Positions 12,095-26,507 of a DNA stretch of 64,000 nt are shown one piece after another. A model generated the notes under the pieces. That model had not been told where the DNA came from, ran no database searches, and was given only the letters and a program-made list of their open reading frames with translations. Within the stretch, counting starts at the first letter, position 1. Each line of letters starts with the position of its first letter. Location: the NCBI RefSeq assembly GCF_038396675.1, contig NC_088932.1:25667001-25731000 (forward strand), written 5' to 3'. This DNA comes from Hydra vulgaris. Lineage: Eukaryota > Cnidaria > Hydrozoa > Anthoathecata > Hydridae. The position numbers were made by a program, and so were the translations under genes.

Positions 12095-12576
12095 TGGTAG
12101 ATTATTAGATCCGGCTGAATTATTAGATCCCCTCGAGTAAAACTATAAATTGAAACTAATTTTACATCTATTTTGTTGTTTTATGTTTGCGATGTGAAGA
12201 TAATGGTAGTTTTACATGTCATTTATCAATTTATTACTTTTATGCATAAATATATATATGTTTTACACATTGAGATCTAATAATTTCTAAAAAAATCTAA
12301 AAAAAAAGATTCCATCTCGTAAAATTACAAACAACTTTAATGAAATATAAATATTTTTTAAAAGATAAGTAGATTTCACCATTTACTTTATAAATGGCAA
12401 ATTTACAAATGTAAACCTTTTTTTTCTTTCCCTTATTGAGTCATTATTGATGTCTTTATATTATTATATATTCGGACTCAAAGGAACATTTCTAAATATA
12501 GTATATTAAAAACGCATCCTCGTTTTGAGTTTTACGGCAGTAGATCTAATATTTCATGGGATCTAATTTTCTACCA
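12095..12576. mobile_element. Non-autonomous Tigger-type element (about 480 bp)
   Basis: The left end TGGTAGATTATTAGATCC is mirrored at the right end (reverse complement TGGTAGAAAATTAGATCC). In the left end ATTAGATCC is repeated after 18 bp, and a similar ATTAGATC repeat occurs in the right end. No ORF lies between. The end design matches that of the larger Tigger-like elements in this window. No clear TA duplication is seen at the right side. Confidence 0.5.
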
Positions 12577-12579
12577 CAG

Positions 12580-13310
12580 GCAACCTCTGTGACCACATGC
12601 TCAAATCAATCAATGTTTAAGAAATCAAAATATCAGCAAAAAAATGCTATGCAAAAGCCTTTTTTTTTCTATTTATAGTTTTACATTCAATTAAATAAGT
12701 GATTATTTTAATTTTGCATTTAAATAATATAGAAATTTAACACTTATCATATACTTTAAAAGGACTTCAACAAAAATGCGATTTTTTTAAAACCTTGAAA
12801 ATACCCTTAAAATATCAAGTTTAAAAAAACTAAAAGTAATTTTTTTTTTTTTTTTTTTTTTTTATAGAGAATTAAAAACTGAATGCAAAAAAAAAAAAAA
12901 ACTTAAAAAGTTTAAATATGAAAAATCACTAAAAAATATGTTCAAAATCCTATTTCCGCTTAACGATGCAGTCGTGCAAATAAGCGAGAAAAGCTTAACA
13001 ACCTCAAGTAACATTTGGTGCAAACAACCAAAATTATTATCTTATAAAAAATGTCATTAACTTTTTATTTAGTTTTCAAAAGCTTAAAATACTAAATTAT
13101 CAATGCAATTGTTAATTATTAAAGTAATCCAAAAAAAAAAAGAAAAAAAAGAACCAGCAAAGTTTTTATTATTATTATATGAAATTATTATTATAAATAT
13201 TTTTATATGATATATATGGGTTTGTAGAATCTAGAAAAATTGCAGGTGTGAATTGGGCTTGGTGCAACTTTTTTAATTAGCCGTACCTTAACAACAATTT
13301 TTGTTCATTA
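12580..13310. other. AT-rich stretch, nothing recognised
   Basis: It contains homopolymer runs (poly-T at 12838-12863, poly-A at 12887-12901 and 13129-13150). No gene, hairpin or known repeat was seen. Confidence 0.4.
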
Positions 13311-13319
13311 GGGCCAGCA

Positions 13320-13830
13320 TTAATAGTCATGGAAAGAATTATCTTAAAGCTATTATGGTTTTCATTATAAAAAATAATCTTAATACTTAATATAATAATT
13401 CAATTAACGAATTAATAAAAACTGCAAAAAGTAAAACAATTATTGTTAGTGATTTTAACTAATTGGAATGAAAGTGGAACTTTTAAATTAAAACAAAACT
13501 GACAAACAAGCAGAACATCAGAGCCGTGGCTATGCTTTCCCACACCCACATTTGAGATAAGCCCAGCGAATTTAGGGGACCAATTTGTAAGTAAAGGGGT
13601 CTTTTGCAAGTTTAAGGATCAACTTTTTAAATAGCTCTTGATAAACTAACAAATATATTAGATCTAATAATATGTGACAACCTAAACTTAGTAACCAACA
13701 TTGAATATGATGCTCAATTTGGTCAAATTACTAAAACCCATTACATCTTAAAATAGGAAACTAACCTGGTCAAGTCATGTGACAAAAAGTTCAACAGTAA
13801 GACATTTAATTTTAAAAAATTAAAATTTAA
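13320..13830 (+). pseudogene. LINE endonuclease fragment
   Basis: Plus-strand frames read NSINELIKTAKSKTIIVSDFN (near 13400-13460, equivalent to the GDFN motif of APE-type endonucleases). After frame changes they read LDLIICDNLNLVTNIEYDA (near 13660-13720), a typical end of the EN domain before the RT. The SDH-type catalytic motif is replaced by unrelated residues (QITKTHYILK). This is a degenerate fragment of a CR1/Jockey-group element. Confidence 0.55.
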
Positions 13831-13834
13831 AGAT

Positions 13835-14600
13835 GAACTTTATGTATGTACATATTAGTTGTAAATATTTTATGTATAATATTCATCTTGTATAAAACAT
13901 GAAAAGGAATATTTCAAATTTATTAAGTTTTCTTTCGAAATATAAAACATTGCATATTTTTCTATATGCAATATTTGCATATAGAATTTTTAGAAAGTTC
14001 TCTCTAAAGCTCATGAATTTAAGAGTTATTAATAAACAGTTAAATATGCGCAGCTGCTTGGGAGAAAACACACGTTATTAGCTTGATAATTTATATTATT
14101 TGCAAAAAAACAAACTAAAAAAAAAGAAAAAAAAAATATTTCACTATTTCCAATATGTAAAATATAACATCAGAATGCTTCGTCTTCGTCTTATTTGTTC
14201 CCAACTGAAAAACTAACATTAATATAAAAAAAGCATTTAATTTTTTTAAATAAAAAAAATTATGTATTTTTTGTATTAATATACATGTTAGTAAATTAAA
14301 TATAGCAAATATTTATGCTGTGTGTGTTTCATCTTATGATCATTTTAATTTTTATAAAAAAAACACCCAATAAGAAAAAAAAAAAAACTGTAAAAAAAAA
14401 AACCCTATAAAAATGAAAAATAAATAAACCTAAGTTAGCTGCATGAATTGCAATGCTAATGTAAAGGGCAATCAGGATTCTCAAATATAATCCTTGGAAT
14501 GAAAAGGCATGTCAAATGAAATCACTCCTTACAACTTTCACATTCAACCAATTTTTCTTCTTTATTATCAAGGGGACGACATAAACAGTATAGCGGTAAG
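13835..14600. other. AT-rich spacer, nothing recognised
   Basis: There are only homopolymer runs and short spurious frames. Confidence 0.4.
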
Positions 14601-14608
14601 TTAAGTAC

Positions 14609-16433
14609 TTAGGGTTGCTTTTTCCTTTTTCGCTCATAAGTCTCTGTAAGAAATGGAGTTAAACAATTGTCACTGAAGCATTTTAATAGATGCTCCCGCA
14701 TCAGTTCTTGCTTATAATATTTTATGCTAGGCTCATTTTTGTTACATAAATCTGTTGCTGCTGCAATCGCAAAAAGACCACAATCAAGCTCACCTGTTTG
14801 TTTTTGAAAACCTTTGAACAGTATTTTTAAAAGGGGATCTTTAACCTTCATAATTGATCCTACTTGCATCTTTGCACAACGACTTAAATCAGAATTTAAG
14901 GAGTCGAAAATATCTACTGAGTTTTGATCTGTGCTTAAAAAGTTTGAAATAGTAAGCCAATGCATTTCGCCATTATGTAAATTTTCCAGTTTGTACTCTA
15001 AAATGAAGTTTTGATCCAAGAATAGGGTCTTGCAATCCATGCATATCTGGAAGTTGCATGGATAAAAGTTGTTGTGCTTTATTGATATGCAAATCAGACG
15101 AAATCTTGAAATAGTCTTTAATAGAAAATAATTTAAGATCTATAACAGAGCGCTGCATTTTTAATAACTTTTCTTTATCAGTAGTTTTAGATAAAGCTCG
15201 CTTACGAGATTGATGGTAAGGATTGTTATACAATTCTCTTGTCCTTTTTAGTCTTGCTTTTTTAATTTTTACATTGCCTACAACTAGAGGGACATTAGGC
15301 AAGCTTATATTTGCTAAATTACCAAAAACATCTATAGCTCGACTGGTGCAGCACTCATATTTGGGTATGGAAAGATTTTTAGAATTGACCATGTCATTTG
15401 ATAAATAATTTGTAGACATATCTGATAAAGATGTTGTTTCAATAAATTTGTCATCAATAAATTTGAAGGATATTTCGTTGATTTTTATATTTGACGACTT
15501 CACTGTTCTTTTTGATGAGTTTCATTTTGTCTGTAAATGGGTTAAAATACTTTCATCACAATTAAATTCACCTAGGGAAAAGCATAACCCTGAAAACTGC
15601 ACCTATTTCTTTTAAGTCTTTATCAAGTACAACAACTTTTACTTTGTTAAAACTGAGTATGAATTCAATTTTGGCAAACGCATCCTGCAAGGTACTTTCG
15701 ATTTCTTGTGTTATGAAAGCATAACCAACAGCTTTACCTTTTCCATTTCCGTCTTCAACCAACAAAGTTAATAAAGGCATTCTTAACTTGTTTGTGCAAT
15801 ATGTGCAATCAAACATTAAGACTTCAGGAAACATTTCAAAGACCTGTTTCATGTCTACACTTATAAATAAAAGGAATTGCAGAACACTATCTGAATCAAC
15901 ATGAACAGATATCATAGCTTCTGGATCTTTTGCGCCTAAATTTAAAAAACAAATTTAAACATGATTAAAATATGTTATTTATATCAAAATAAATCAGTGA
16001 TTTAGCATTTATTAACTAATAACTAAGTTATATCTCATATGATGAAAACCACATAAAATTTTATTAAGTCTGTGATTTTAACTTTTCATTTATATAAACA
16101 GAGGAATTCAACTGTTTTAAACATAAGCAAACTTGAATTTAAATGTTAAAACTGAATTTAAATGTTAAAATTAACACGATTCACTCTATATAAACTATCC
16201 TTAAATCATAAATTCTGCAAAACACATTCAAATTGAATAAGTAAAGTTTTTACAAAAGGCTTACTGAAGGATATGAGTTCATCAATCAACAAAGCTTTAT
16301 TAGATTTTCTACAATTGCCCTCTAGTTCAATTTTTATATTAATGTTGAACAAATCTTTTGGTGTTGTAACTTTGCTTCCTTTATTTTGCAAATATTCTTT
16401 TAAAAAACAGACCTTTACCTCTAGTTTGAACAT
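14609..16433 (-). pseudogene. Mutator-like (ZSWIM-type) transposase fused to Ulp1-like C48 protease
   Basis: From 16433 the first frame gives an N-terminal segment (VCFLKEYLQNKGSKVTTPKD). After an acceptor near 15938, an RNase-H-like core of the ZSWIM1/3 Mutator-derived type reads MFPEVLMFDCTYCTNKLRMP ... GNGKGKAVGYAFI ... VKVVVLDKDLKEIGAVF, with Asp residues fitting the first and second catalytic positions. The 15503-14973 frame holds a hinge (LPNVPLVVGNVKIKKARLKR) and QLPDMHGLQDPILG. The last frame (15040-14609) is an Ulp1/C48 cysteine protease: GEMHWLTIS (His), SVDIFDSL (Asp), QTGELDCGLFAIA (Gln and Cys). Frames change near 15570 and 15030, so it is probably a broken transposon gene. No terminal repeats were found. 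The protease active-site residues all look intact. Confidence 0.75.
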
Positions 16434-16439
16434 TGTTCT

Positions 16440-17520
16440 GGCATAAAATATAATTATTAAATAAAATATATTATTGATGAGTCATTATTAATTAGGGCAC
16501 CAAGAAACATTTAACAGCTTATTAATTAAGTTAAAGGGGTTCCATTAATGATAAACAATAATCCAGAATATAAACATTTATAGCTTTTTTTGTAACTACC
16601 ATCTATAACCTTATTAGCTTCTTTAAATCTTTAAAGTTCATTTTCACCGATGCTTTTTTTTCTTTAAAATAACGACTTAATACATCTATCTAATTTGTAT
16701 TCCAAATAACATTTTTTAGCTCTATTCATAGCTAAAATTTATACATATTTATTGAAATCTATACAAAAGGCAAATTAAACAAACATTGTTTGTTTAACTT
16801 GATTTTTACATGTTGATTTTTACATGTTAGCCTTACTTTGAAAATATAAAGACAAATTAGAAAAACTAGCGTGTTAGTAACATATTGTCTTTTTCCATCA
16901 AAAACTAAAAATGTAAAAGTAATTTATTCTTAAAACTTGCAATTGAGTGTCTTTTTTGACAATTACCATGTTTACAAAACTTAAATAAATGCAATAGTTA
17001 CCATACTGCATATACTACACAAATAGTATGACCAAGTTAAGAAAAGCTTACAGGAAGATAATTACAAATATAATATAGTTTATAATTTAACAAAAAGTTA
17101 TACAGAAAGAGACGAAAACTTAAATATTAGTTTAAAATACCATAATGTATTTAAAAATAATATGGCATTTAAAATATACTTTTTTAAATATTGTGTTAGC
17201 TTCATAATTTTTAAAATTAAAAATAATTTTTCTAATGTATTGTTTTTCATAATTTTAAATAAAATGTAATTTTATACATTTTATTTTTACTCTGACTGTC
17301 AGAATGATTGCTATTACTATTCATAATATTATTAATAACTAACTAACAAACCAGCTATATTTTTTAAACTTATGCTATTAATAAAGTTGATCATAATAAG
17401 ATTGTTTATACTATTAAAGGATGGTGGCTCTAACCTGCTTACTTCATGGTTGTGGTTAGCCTGAAGTTGCTGGATTACTATTTTTGTCCTGCTTTTGTTG
17501 ATGGTAATAAGTAGTTTTTG
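16440..17520. other. AT-rich stretch upstream of the Mutator-like gene
   Basis: No gene was recognised. It may contain the missing element end. A short direct duplication of TTTTGTTGATGGTAATA lies at 17493-17532, just before the (TA)n tract. Confidence 0.4.
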
Positions 17521-17527
17521 TTGATGG

Positions 17528-17529
<2 letters not shown>

Positions 17530-17613
<84 letters not shown>
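17530..17613. repeat. (TA)n microsatellite
   Basis: Uninterrupted TA dinucleotides flank the left side of a MITE. Confidence 0.95.
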
Positions 17614-18079
<466 letters not shown>

Positions 18080-18162
18080 TTGTTAATTACAAATAATTTT
18101 AAGTATGGTTTCAATTATTAAATAATTGCACAGTTATGTTGTGTATTGCTTTTATTTTTTAG

Positions 18163-19037
18163 TAGCAACTTCATTGGTTATAATGGTTATAATGGGTAAG
18201 GTTATTATATTTTTATTTTCATATATGATTTTAATTTCTAAATTATTTTAAGGTTTTGCCATATTATTTAATTTTTTCATATAAAGTTTTTCATATAACA
18301 TTTTTTTTTATCATATAAGTCTTTGCTATAGTATTTTATATTTTTATCTTTTAGCGCTATCATCATCTAAACAAGTTGGTAATGTATAATCTAAACCTTT
18401 CAACATGATTGTAATTACAAAATAAATACAAGATATTATTTTTTATTTTAGTGACACTTGCAATTGTTCCAGTTGGTAATGTCATATATTTTCAATAAGA
18501 ATTTATAGATCTTAAATAACAAATATTTTCCAGTATCGACAAATAATTTACATATATAATTGCAAGATAATGTAATGTATTTTTATTTTTTAGTTTTATC
18601 TTCTTCTGTTAATACTGGTAAGGTTTACATATCTTTACTTTTTAACAACTAAATAATTTAAGACGATGCTGTATTTTATGTTTATTTTTTAGTGCCATCG
18701 TCATCTGAACGAATTGGTAAGGTGTATAAAGTGAACTTTTCAAAATGATTGTAATTGGAAAATTATTACAAGAATTTAATTTTAGTTTATTATGCCTATT
18801 TCTTTATTTTAGTGCAAATTTCATCTGTTCCAGTTGGTAATGACATATATTTTTTCTCTTTGAAAATTGATTTAAGTATTTTTTATTATTATTTTTATGC
18901 TTTTTTTCTTTATCTGTTGCAGCTTGTAAGGCTATATATATCAACTTTGCTACATGAGTTTATATAAAAAAATATTTGCAATTTTTGTTTTTGTATTATG
19001 CTTTTGTTTTTAGTGCCACCTCTGCCTACTCAAACTG
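18163..19037 (+). CDS. Array of seven microexon-like units (six of exactly 24 nt)
   Basis: Each unit has a T-rich tract ending in AG, then a short exon ending in G, then GTAAG or GTAAT. Exons are 18163-18195 (33 nt, a 24-mer plus an internal 9-nt tandem duplication), 18355-18378, 18452-18475, 18594-18617, 18693-18716, 18813-18836 and 19014-19037. All are multiples of three. Only phase 1 is open in all seven, giving VATSLVIMVIM, ALSSSKQV, VTLAIVPV, VLSSSVNT, VPSSSERI, VQISSVPV and VPPLPTQT. A decayed unit lies near 18905-18925. Introns are 73-177 nt and some are homologous to each other (ATGATTGTAATT at 18405 and 18745; TCAACTTTGC at 18941 and 19053), so the array grew by tandem duplication. 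I could not identify the large first and last exons. I infer a secreted or mucin-like Ser/Pro-rich repeat protein; the function is unknown. Confidence 0.6.
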
Positions 19038-19039
19038 GT

Positions 19040-20085
19040 AAGACAATATTTATCAACTTTGCATTAAGATTTAAATAAAAAACATATTATATTGTATGAT
19101 TTCTTTGTTTAGATTTTTTTAGCTCGTTAACTATACTGTATGGTCCTTACTTCTGTTAATGTAATAATCACATGAAAGACTTTATTATAGGTTTTTGCTA
19201 TACTTGGTTAGAAAGATGACATGTTTTTTACAGCCAATCGACTTATAGCCCCACAATAGTAGTTGTATAATTTTTTTAGTAATATATATCTAATTAAATA
19301 ATAATTTTTTGGTTAGAAGTAGAAGGGGCATTAGAATGTCCCTTTCTTACGACATATTTGGATACGCCCTCCCTTATACTCCACTCTCTTATGACCATGG
19401 ATACACCACTAATGTATCTTTTAATCTAGTGGAATATGTTTTTTACTTCTTTGTTGTTGTACTTTAAATATTCAATCAGATATTTCAAGAATTGAAAAAT
19501 TTTTTGATATTATAGTACTAAAACATTATCAACATATCTGTTGTGAGTTTTACATTCATCTCCCATATTTGGTGGTTGTCTGGTATGAATTTATTTCCAA
19601 CTTATTTCCGATTTCATAATTTATTCTTTAAATTTATTGTTCAAATTTTGAAAATAATAATTTATTTTTTTAGGTTGGGTGGAGAGGTCTTTAAAAAAAA
19701 CTTTTTTTCTGAAAAAAGTGTTCAGTTTTATACGGGCGAGGTGGTGGTTTGGTGCCCCTCTGTCCATACGATACACTCTGTGGTTAGAGTTAAACATAAA
19801 GTTGTAACCCACTCTTACACCTATCTTTTGACACCAAGATATTTGTATTTTGATATGAATTGGCAAAGTTATGACAATTTAAGTAAAGAAAAACATTATT
19901 TTGACCACAGTTTCTTTAACAAATCCATATATAAAAAAATCGTTACTTAAACCGTCATAACTTTTAAACCAATTGTTCGATTTTGATAATTTTTCACCTT
20001 TAAAATACTGTAATAATCCTCTTTCTAATAATATATAATATTATAGAATTCAAAGAATTTGAAATTTTTTACTCACGTACCTAAT
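19040..20085. other. Stretch without a supported gene
   Basis: A further acceptor-like tttgtttag occurs at about 19112. A 135-codon plus-strand frame (19543-19950) has no recognisable features and is probably chance. The last exon of the microexon gene could lie here. Confidence 0.35.
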
Positions 20086-20087
20086 AA

Positions 20088-21110
20088 TAAGACCTAGGAA
20101 AAGAAAGTTTAATGGCAATCAGCATAATAATTCCAATAATAAGCAATTTGATACAAACACAGGAACTAGTTCTACAAGTAGTAAAAAGCTGAAAAAATAA
20201 TCTTGAAAAAACATTATTTGATAATGATGAACTTATATTTTTTATGCATTTTAAACAAATGAAAAGTTGTTTTGAAAAGTATGTTAATTGTAATATATGT
20301 GGTAAAAAGCTTTCCATGTTGCATGATCATTCAAGACGTTTGGGGTTTTCTTTGTTTTATCAAATTTCTTGCAGTGGTTGTGCATTTAAAGATACATTTT
20401 TTTCTTCTCCTGTAATCAAAAACAATAAACCTTGTATAAATACCAGTGAAATTAATATACGCATTGTTATGGAATGCCAATGCCAATAACAATGCGTATA
20501 TTAATTTCACTCAGAGAGATTAACTTTTACCTCCATAATGAACATGCCACCACCTCTATCAAAACCTAGTTTTGACTGTATTAATAGCAAACTTTATGAT
20601 GCTTATAAATCAGTTGCTGAGCAAAGTATGAAAAATGCTGCTATGGAAGTTAGGAGAATACTGAAACCTCACTCTAATATGAATGATGTTATTGATTGTG
20701 GTGTTTCTATAGATGGTACCTGACAGCAGAGAGGATATTCTTCTTTGAACTGTGTATTGGTGATAATGTCTCACGACAACAACAAGGTATTGGATACTGT
20801 TATAGTTTTGTAAAGGTTGTCAAATTTGGGGAGGAAAATAAGGGACACTTAAATATGAGCAGTGGAAAGTTAATCATTCCTGTCAAGTAAACCACACTAA
20901 ACCAGCTGGTGCCATGGAGTCAACTGGTGCAACAGAAATATTTTGCTCTTCAGTAAATAAATGTAACATTCGCTATTCTAATTATCTTGGGGACGGAGAC
21001 ACTATCTCATTTAGCACAGTTATTGCACAAAAACCTTGTGGTGATGACCTTGTTCCAATAAAACTAGAACGTAGTGGGCATTTCTTTTCTCCTCCGATTA
21101 ATTTTTTCTT
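20088..21110 (+). pseudogene. Mutator-like transposase domain (PF20700-type), broken
   Basis: The frames read PRKRKFNGNQHNNSNNKQF at 20091, then a Cys-rich block (VNCNICGKKL ... CSGCAFKD). Next come MNMPPPLSKPSF at 20538, DCGVSIDGT near 20697 (candidate first catalytic Asp, DGTW in the family), AMESTGATEIF at 20911, then YSNYLGDGDT near 20970 (second acidic motif) and DDLVPIKLERSGHF. Several frameshifts and a 26-bp inverted duplication at 20445-20511 destroy the ORF. The C-terminal part is missing, because another gene fragment starts at about 21111 on the other strand. Confidence 0.75.
20445..20511. repeat. Hairpin inside the Mutator-like pseudogene
   Basis: Perfect 26-bp arms (AGTGAAATTAATATACGC...) flank a 15-base loop. 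The right arm interrupts the coding frame, so it arose as a short inverted duplication after the transposase was in place. Confidence 0.85.
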
Positions 21111-21412
21111 TTAATTGTTTGGTTTTAACTCGTTTAGTTGTAATGTAATAACAATTCTGTTCTTTGATGCTTTTGTTAGAGGAGCTTTTAACTTTGCTGC
21201 AGTGTTATTAATCTTTATTTTAGATTTAAATTCCTTTTTCATTAATACTTTTTTACAATTATCACATCCACTTTCTTCATGCAAAACCCAACAATCTTTA
21301 TGTCTTTTCATTTCTTTATATTGCATGGGAGATACTGTATTAAGGTCGTAATCATAAGGTATAACATGATTTAATATACTGGAATTTATTATTTCTTGTT
21401 CAATTCCATTTC
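21111..21412 (-). pseudogene. THAP-family gene, downstream exon
   Basis: The minus-strand frame is open from about 21412 (GIEQEIINSSILNHV) through PMQYKEMKRHKDCWVL and CDNCKKVLM to AAKLKAPLTKASKNRI. The Cys-x2-Cys and the AKLKAPLTK segment are what I recall following the THAP domain in cnidarian THAP-containing transposase-like genes. Orientation agrees with the THAP exon at 22461-22695, but the exon between them is inverted. It ends abruptly against Mutator-like sequence at about 21111. Confidence 0.6.
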
Positions 21413-21504
21413 AAACATTGAACAGTGATATTTTTTGCAGTAAGTTGTGTATGAATACATTTGTCATACTTTGTTTAAAATCTTTGTAAATTATATGATC
21501 ATCT

Positions 21505-22036
<532 letters not shown>

Positions 22037-22124
22037 TGTTTGTAAATGTTCCTCACTTATGTGTGTATGTATATTTGCAGTTATTAAAGCCAAAATGTAT
22101 TGATCAATTGATATACACCTATAG

Positions 22125-22446
<322 letters not shown>

Positions 22447-22460
22447 GAAAACAAACTTAC

Positions 22461-22695
22461 TTGTCAACTCAGTATCTTTGGATTTAAAATGACGTTCACA
22501 TATATAAACATGACCAGCATCAATCTTCTCCTGTAATGACCTATCTATTTTACGATATTTATTTAAAACTTTAACAACATCATTTTTCCAGTCAGACTCG
22601 CATTTTCTTGTTGGAATCCGGAAGCTGCATATAAAGCTGTGTTTATTCGTATAGGAAACTGTACAAGTTCGAAAACCACAATTCCTGCCTGGCAT
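22461..22695 (-). CDS. THAP-domain exon (C2CH zinc finger)
   Basis: Starts [14 protein letters not shown] at 22695. The THAP C2CH zinc finger is complete apart from its last box: Cys6 and Cys11, a Trp near SDWKNDV, and the C-x2-H pair in YICERHF. The exon ends after ELT with the donor A|gtaagt. THAP domains bind DNA. In cnidarian genomes this combination with a CxxC/AKLKAP region is usually part of a DNA-transposon gene. The next exon in the gene lies inverted across the (TA)n tract, so the locus as written cannot be spliced normally. Confidence 0.8.
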
Positions 22696-22699
22696 AACT

Positions 22700-24440
<1,741 letters not shown>

Positions 24441-24442
24441 AT

Positions 24443-24530
24443 ATCTATGTGTACATTTGTGCATTGTTTGTATCGACGTGTACATTTGTGTATTGTTTAT
24501 ATCGATGTGTACATTTGTGTTTATATTGTC
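24443..24530. repeat. 29-bp tandem repeat, about three copies
   Basis: Units begin ATCKAYGTGTACATTTGTG at 24443, 24472 and 24501, with decayed copies following. The long hydrophobic frame across them is a by-product. Confidence 0.75.
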
Positions 24531-24880
24531 GTGCATATTTTTTTGTGTGCTATTGTTGCTGATTATTTTTTTTTATTGTTTTATTATTTTTGCTATTATT
24601 CAAATGATTTAATATTTTTTGTCCTGACATAAATATTTAATTATATCCTTTGATTTTCTTTTTCATTTCCTATATTCTTATAATCGTTAAACGATATTTT
24701 ATATCATTCATTAATTATCTCTCATATCAGCTCATTTACTTTTCCTTTTTTTATGTTATTAGTCTTGCTTTTGTTAACAGTTATTGTATTTCTTTTTATT
24801 GATATTCTTTTTTAACTACTATTTATATTATTACTTTTTGTCGTTTGTTTGTTTTTTTCTTTATTTTTTTATTTTATTAA

Positions 24881-24923
24881 GGTGTCACTCCAATGACTAG
24901 TTTTTAACTATACGAGTGACACC
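24881..24923. repeat. Short hairpin GGTGTCACTC/GAGTGACACC
   Basis: Ten-bp arms flank a 23-base AT-rich loop. It stands out in a T-rich background. It could be a MITE end or the 3' end of a LINE. Confidence 0.5.
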
Positions 24924-25004
24924 GAACCTAATTCTGTAAAATTATAACTAAGTTTGTAATTTTTTCAATTTTATGGTTAAATTAATAGATTATAAAAAAA
25001 AAAA

Positions 25005-25580
25005 ACTAATCAGATGCTTGGTATTCTTAAAAAGCTTTTATAAATTGGAATCCAATTATTTTTTAAAAGTATACACTACCTAGTATGCTCGCTGCTTAAT
25101 TTTTGCGCTCCAAAATGGAACTTCTATTTAAAGAAAGATATCGAGATCGAGAGACTTAAAAAAACTCAATGCAGAGCTTAAATTTTTTTACTTTCCTAAT
25201 TAAGGAACTAAACTAGTTCCTCAATTAAGAAACATGAATTTCAAATCTCGATTGGCAAATTTGGGATTAACTACACTTTCAGAATGACAAATAAGAGATT
25301 ACTTGATTCACTATTTCAAAATCTAAAAGAATTTTAATGAAGTCAAATTTCTAAATTTCAAATATAACGTTCACTAGCTTTTCGAATTGTCCTGCAGGAA
25401 CTCACGAAACAATATCCACAACCACGCCATTGCCAGAGAAGTTCCAAATAACCCGCATAGACCATTCGCAACTTCTTACCTCATAGAACTGCATTCCAAT
25501 GGAATCCCTTGACTTCTTCTGTTGTTTCCTTACATTCTGTAAACGAATTTAAAAAGCTAACTTCTTCTCTAGTAGATTAT
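25005..25580 (+). pseudogene. LINE RT C-terminal fragment (second type)
   Basis: Degenerate plus-strand frames read QMLGILKK, LNFCAPKWNFYLKKDIE and, near 25480-25580, FLPHRTAFQWN followed by PLTSSVVSLHSVNEFK. These are the LEYAxPVWNPYxKKDI and LWNSLPxxVVxAxSVNxFK blocks found downstream of the RT in animal non-LTR elements. There are many stops, and no catalytic box is present. Confidence 0.6.
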
Positions 25581-25789
25581 TTATAATGATAATATTTATA
25601 AAAGCAACAGTTTTAATACAATTCATTGGGGCACACCTGTGGAGCATTTTATTGGCAAATACAAGAAATCTACAATTGTGTTTTATTCTTCCTGTGAATG
25701 TTAAACATCTTAAGTTAAAAATAATATATTTAATTACCTTAAATTATTCAATTAAATAATTTTATGAAGTGATTAAGACCATAGAGTAA

Positions 25790-25900
25790 CTAAAGCTGCG
25801 TTACAGACCAGAAAGGCTATTAGCGTTATTCATAATGAACCTGTAAGTTACCAGGTGTCTGTTGATGGTACCTGGTTAAAAGTGTGAATATCGATTGTTA
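25790..25900 (+). pseudogene. Possible Mutator-like transposase fragment
   Basis: A short frame reads VIHNEPVSYQVSVDGTWLKV and then stops. The VSVDGTW motif matches the catalytic-Asp motif of PF20700-type transposases such as the copy at 20088. Nothing else of the protein is clear. Confidence 0.35.
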
Positions 25901-26505
25901 AATACTTGGCAATTATGGTAACTTAATTTACAAAAGAATAAAAAGTGCTTAGATGCTACTGATTTTTTTTACTAGTAAATTAAAAACATTGAGCCGTTAT
26001 TTGAAGCAAAATCATGATACAAAAAAAAAATTATTGGACAAATTAAAACGTATATTGAAGATGGATCAAACAGGATGCAATTAGAGCGTAAACCATAAAG
26101 TATTTTTGCAATGAAGGTTCAAAATATATTTATAGTCGAACAAATGGCAAAAAAGCTACTTTTCTAAGTTCTTTAAATGCAGCATATTAATTTATACCCC
26201 CTTATATAATAGTGAAAAGCTTTACGTAACTTTGTACTTTCATTGTTTGGAACAGAAAATGATCTACGAAGAGCAAAATGATATGTGTCTCAAAAATACT
26301 AAATGAGGTATTGCTCATTTATGATTTAAAAAACATTTCCAAATCTTTGTTCTCCAAGACCTGAGGTCCTTTGATTCTAGATGGACCCGACTCTTTGATT
26401 CAAGATGGACTAGACTCTTTGATTCTAGACTTCGACTCTTTTTTGGTTAAATAGTTAAGAGAATATTAAAAAAAGTTCTAAAGAAGAAAAAAATTTTTAA
26501 AAATA
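25900..26505. other. Stretch with no recognised feature
   Basis: AT-rich, with a short repeated phrase (CTTTGATTCTAGA/CAAGATGGAC) at 26370-26430. Confidence 0.35.
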
Positions 26506-26507
26506 AG

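Noticed and set aside
19543..19950. 135-residue plus-strand ORF
   Set aside because: It is hydrophobic then mixed, with no motif, and an equally long antisense frame exists; probably chance.
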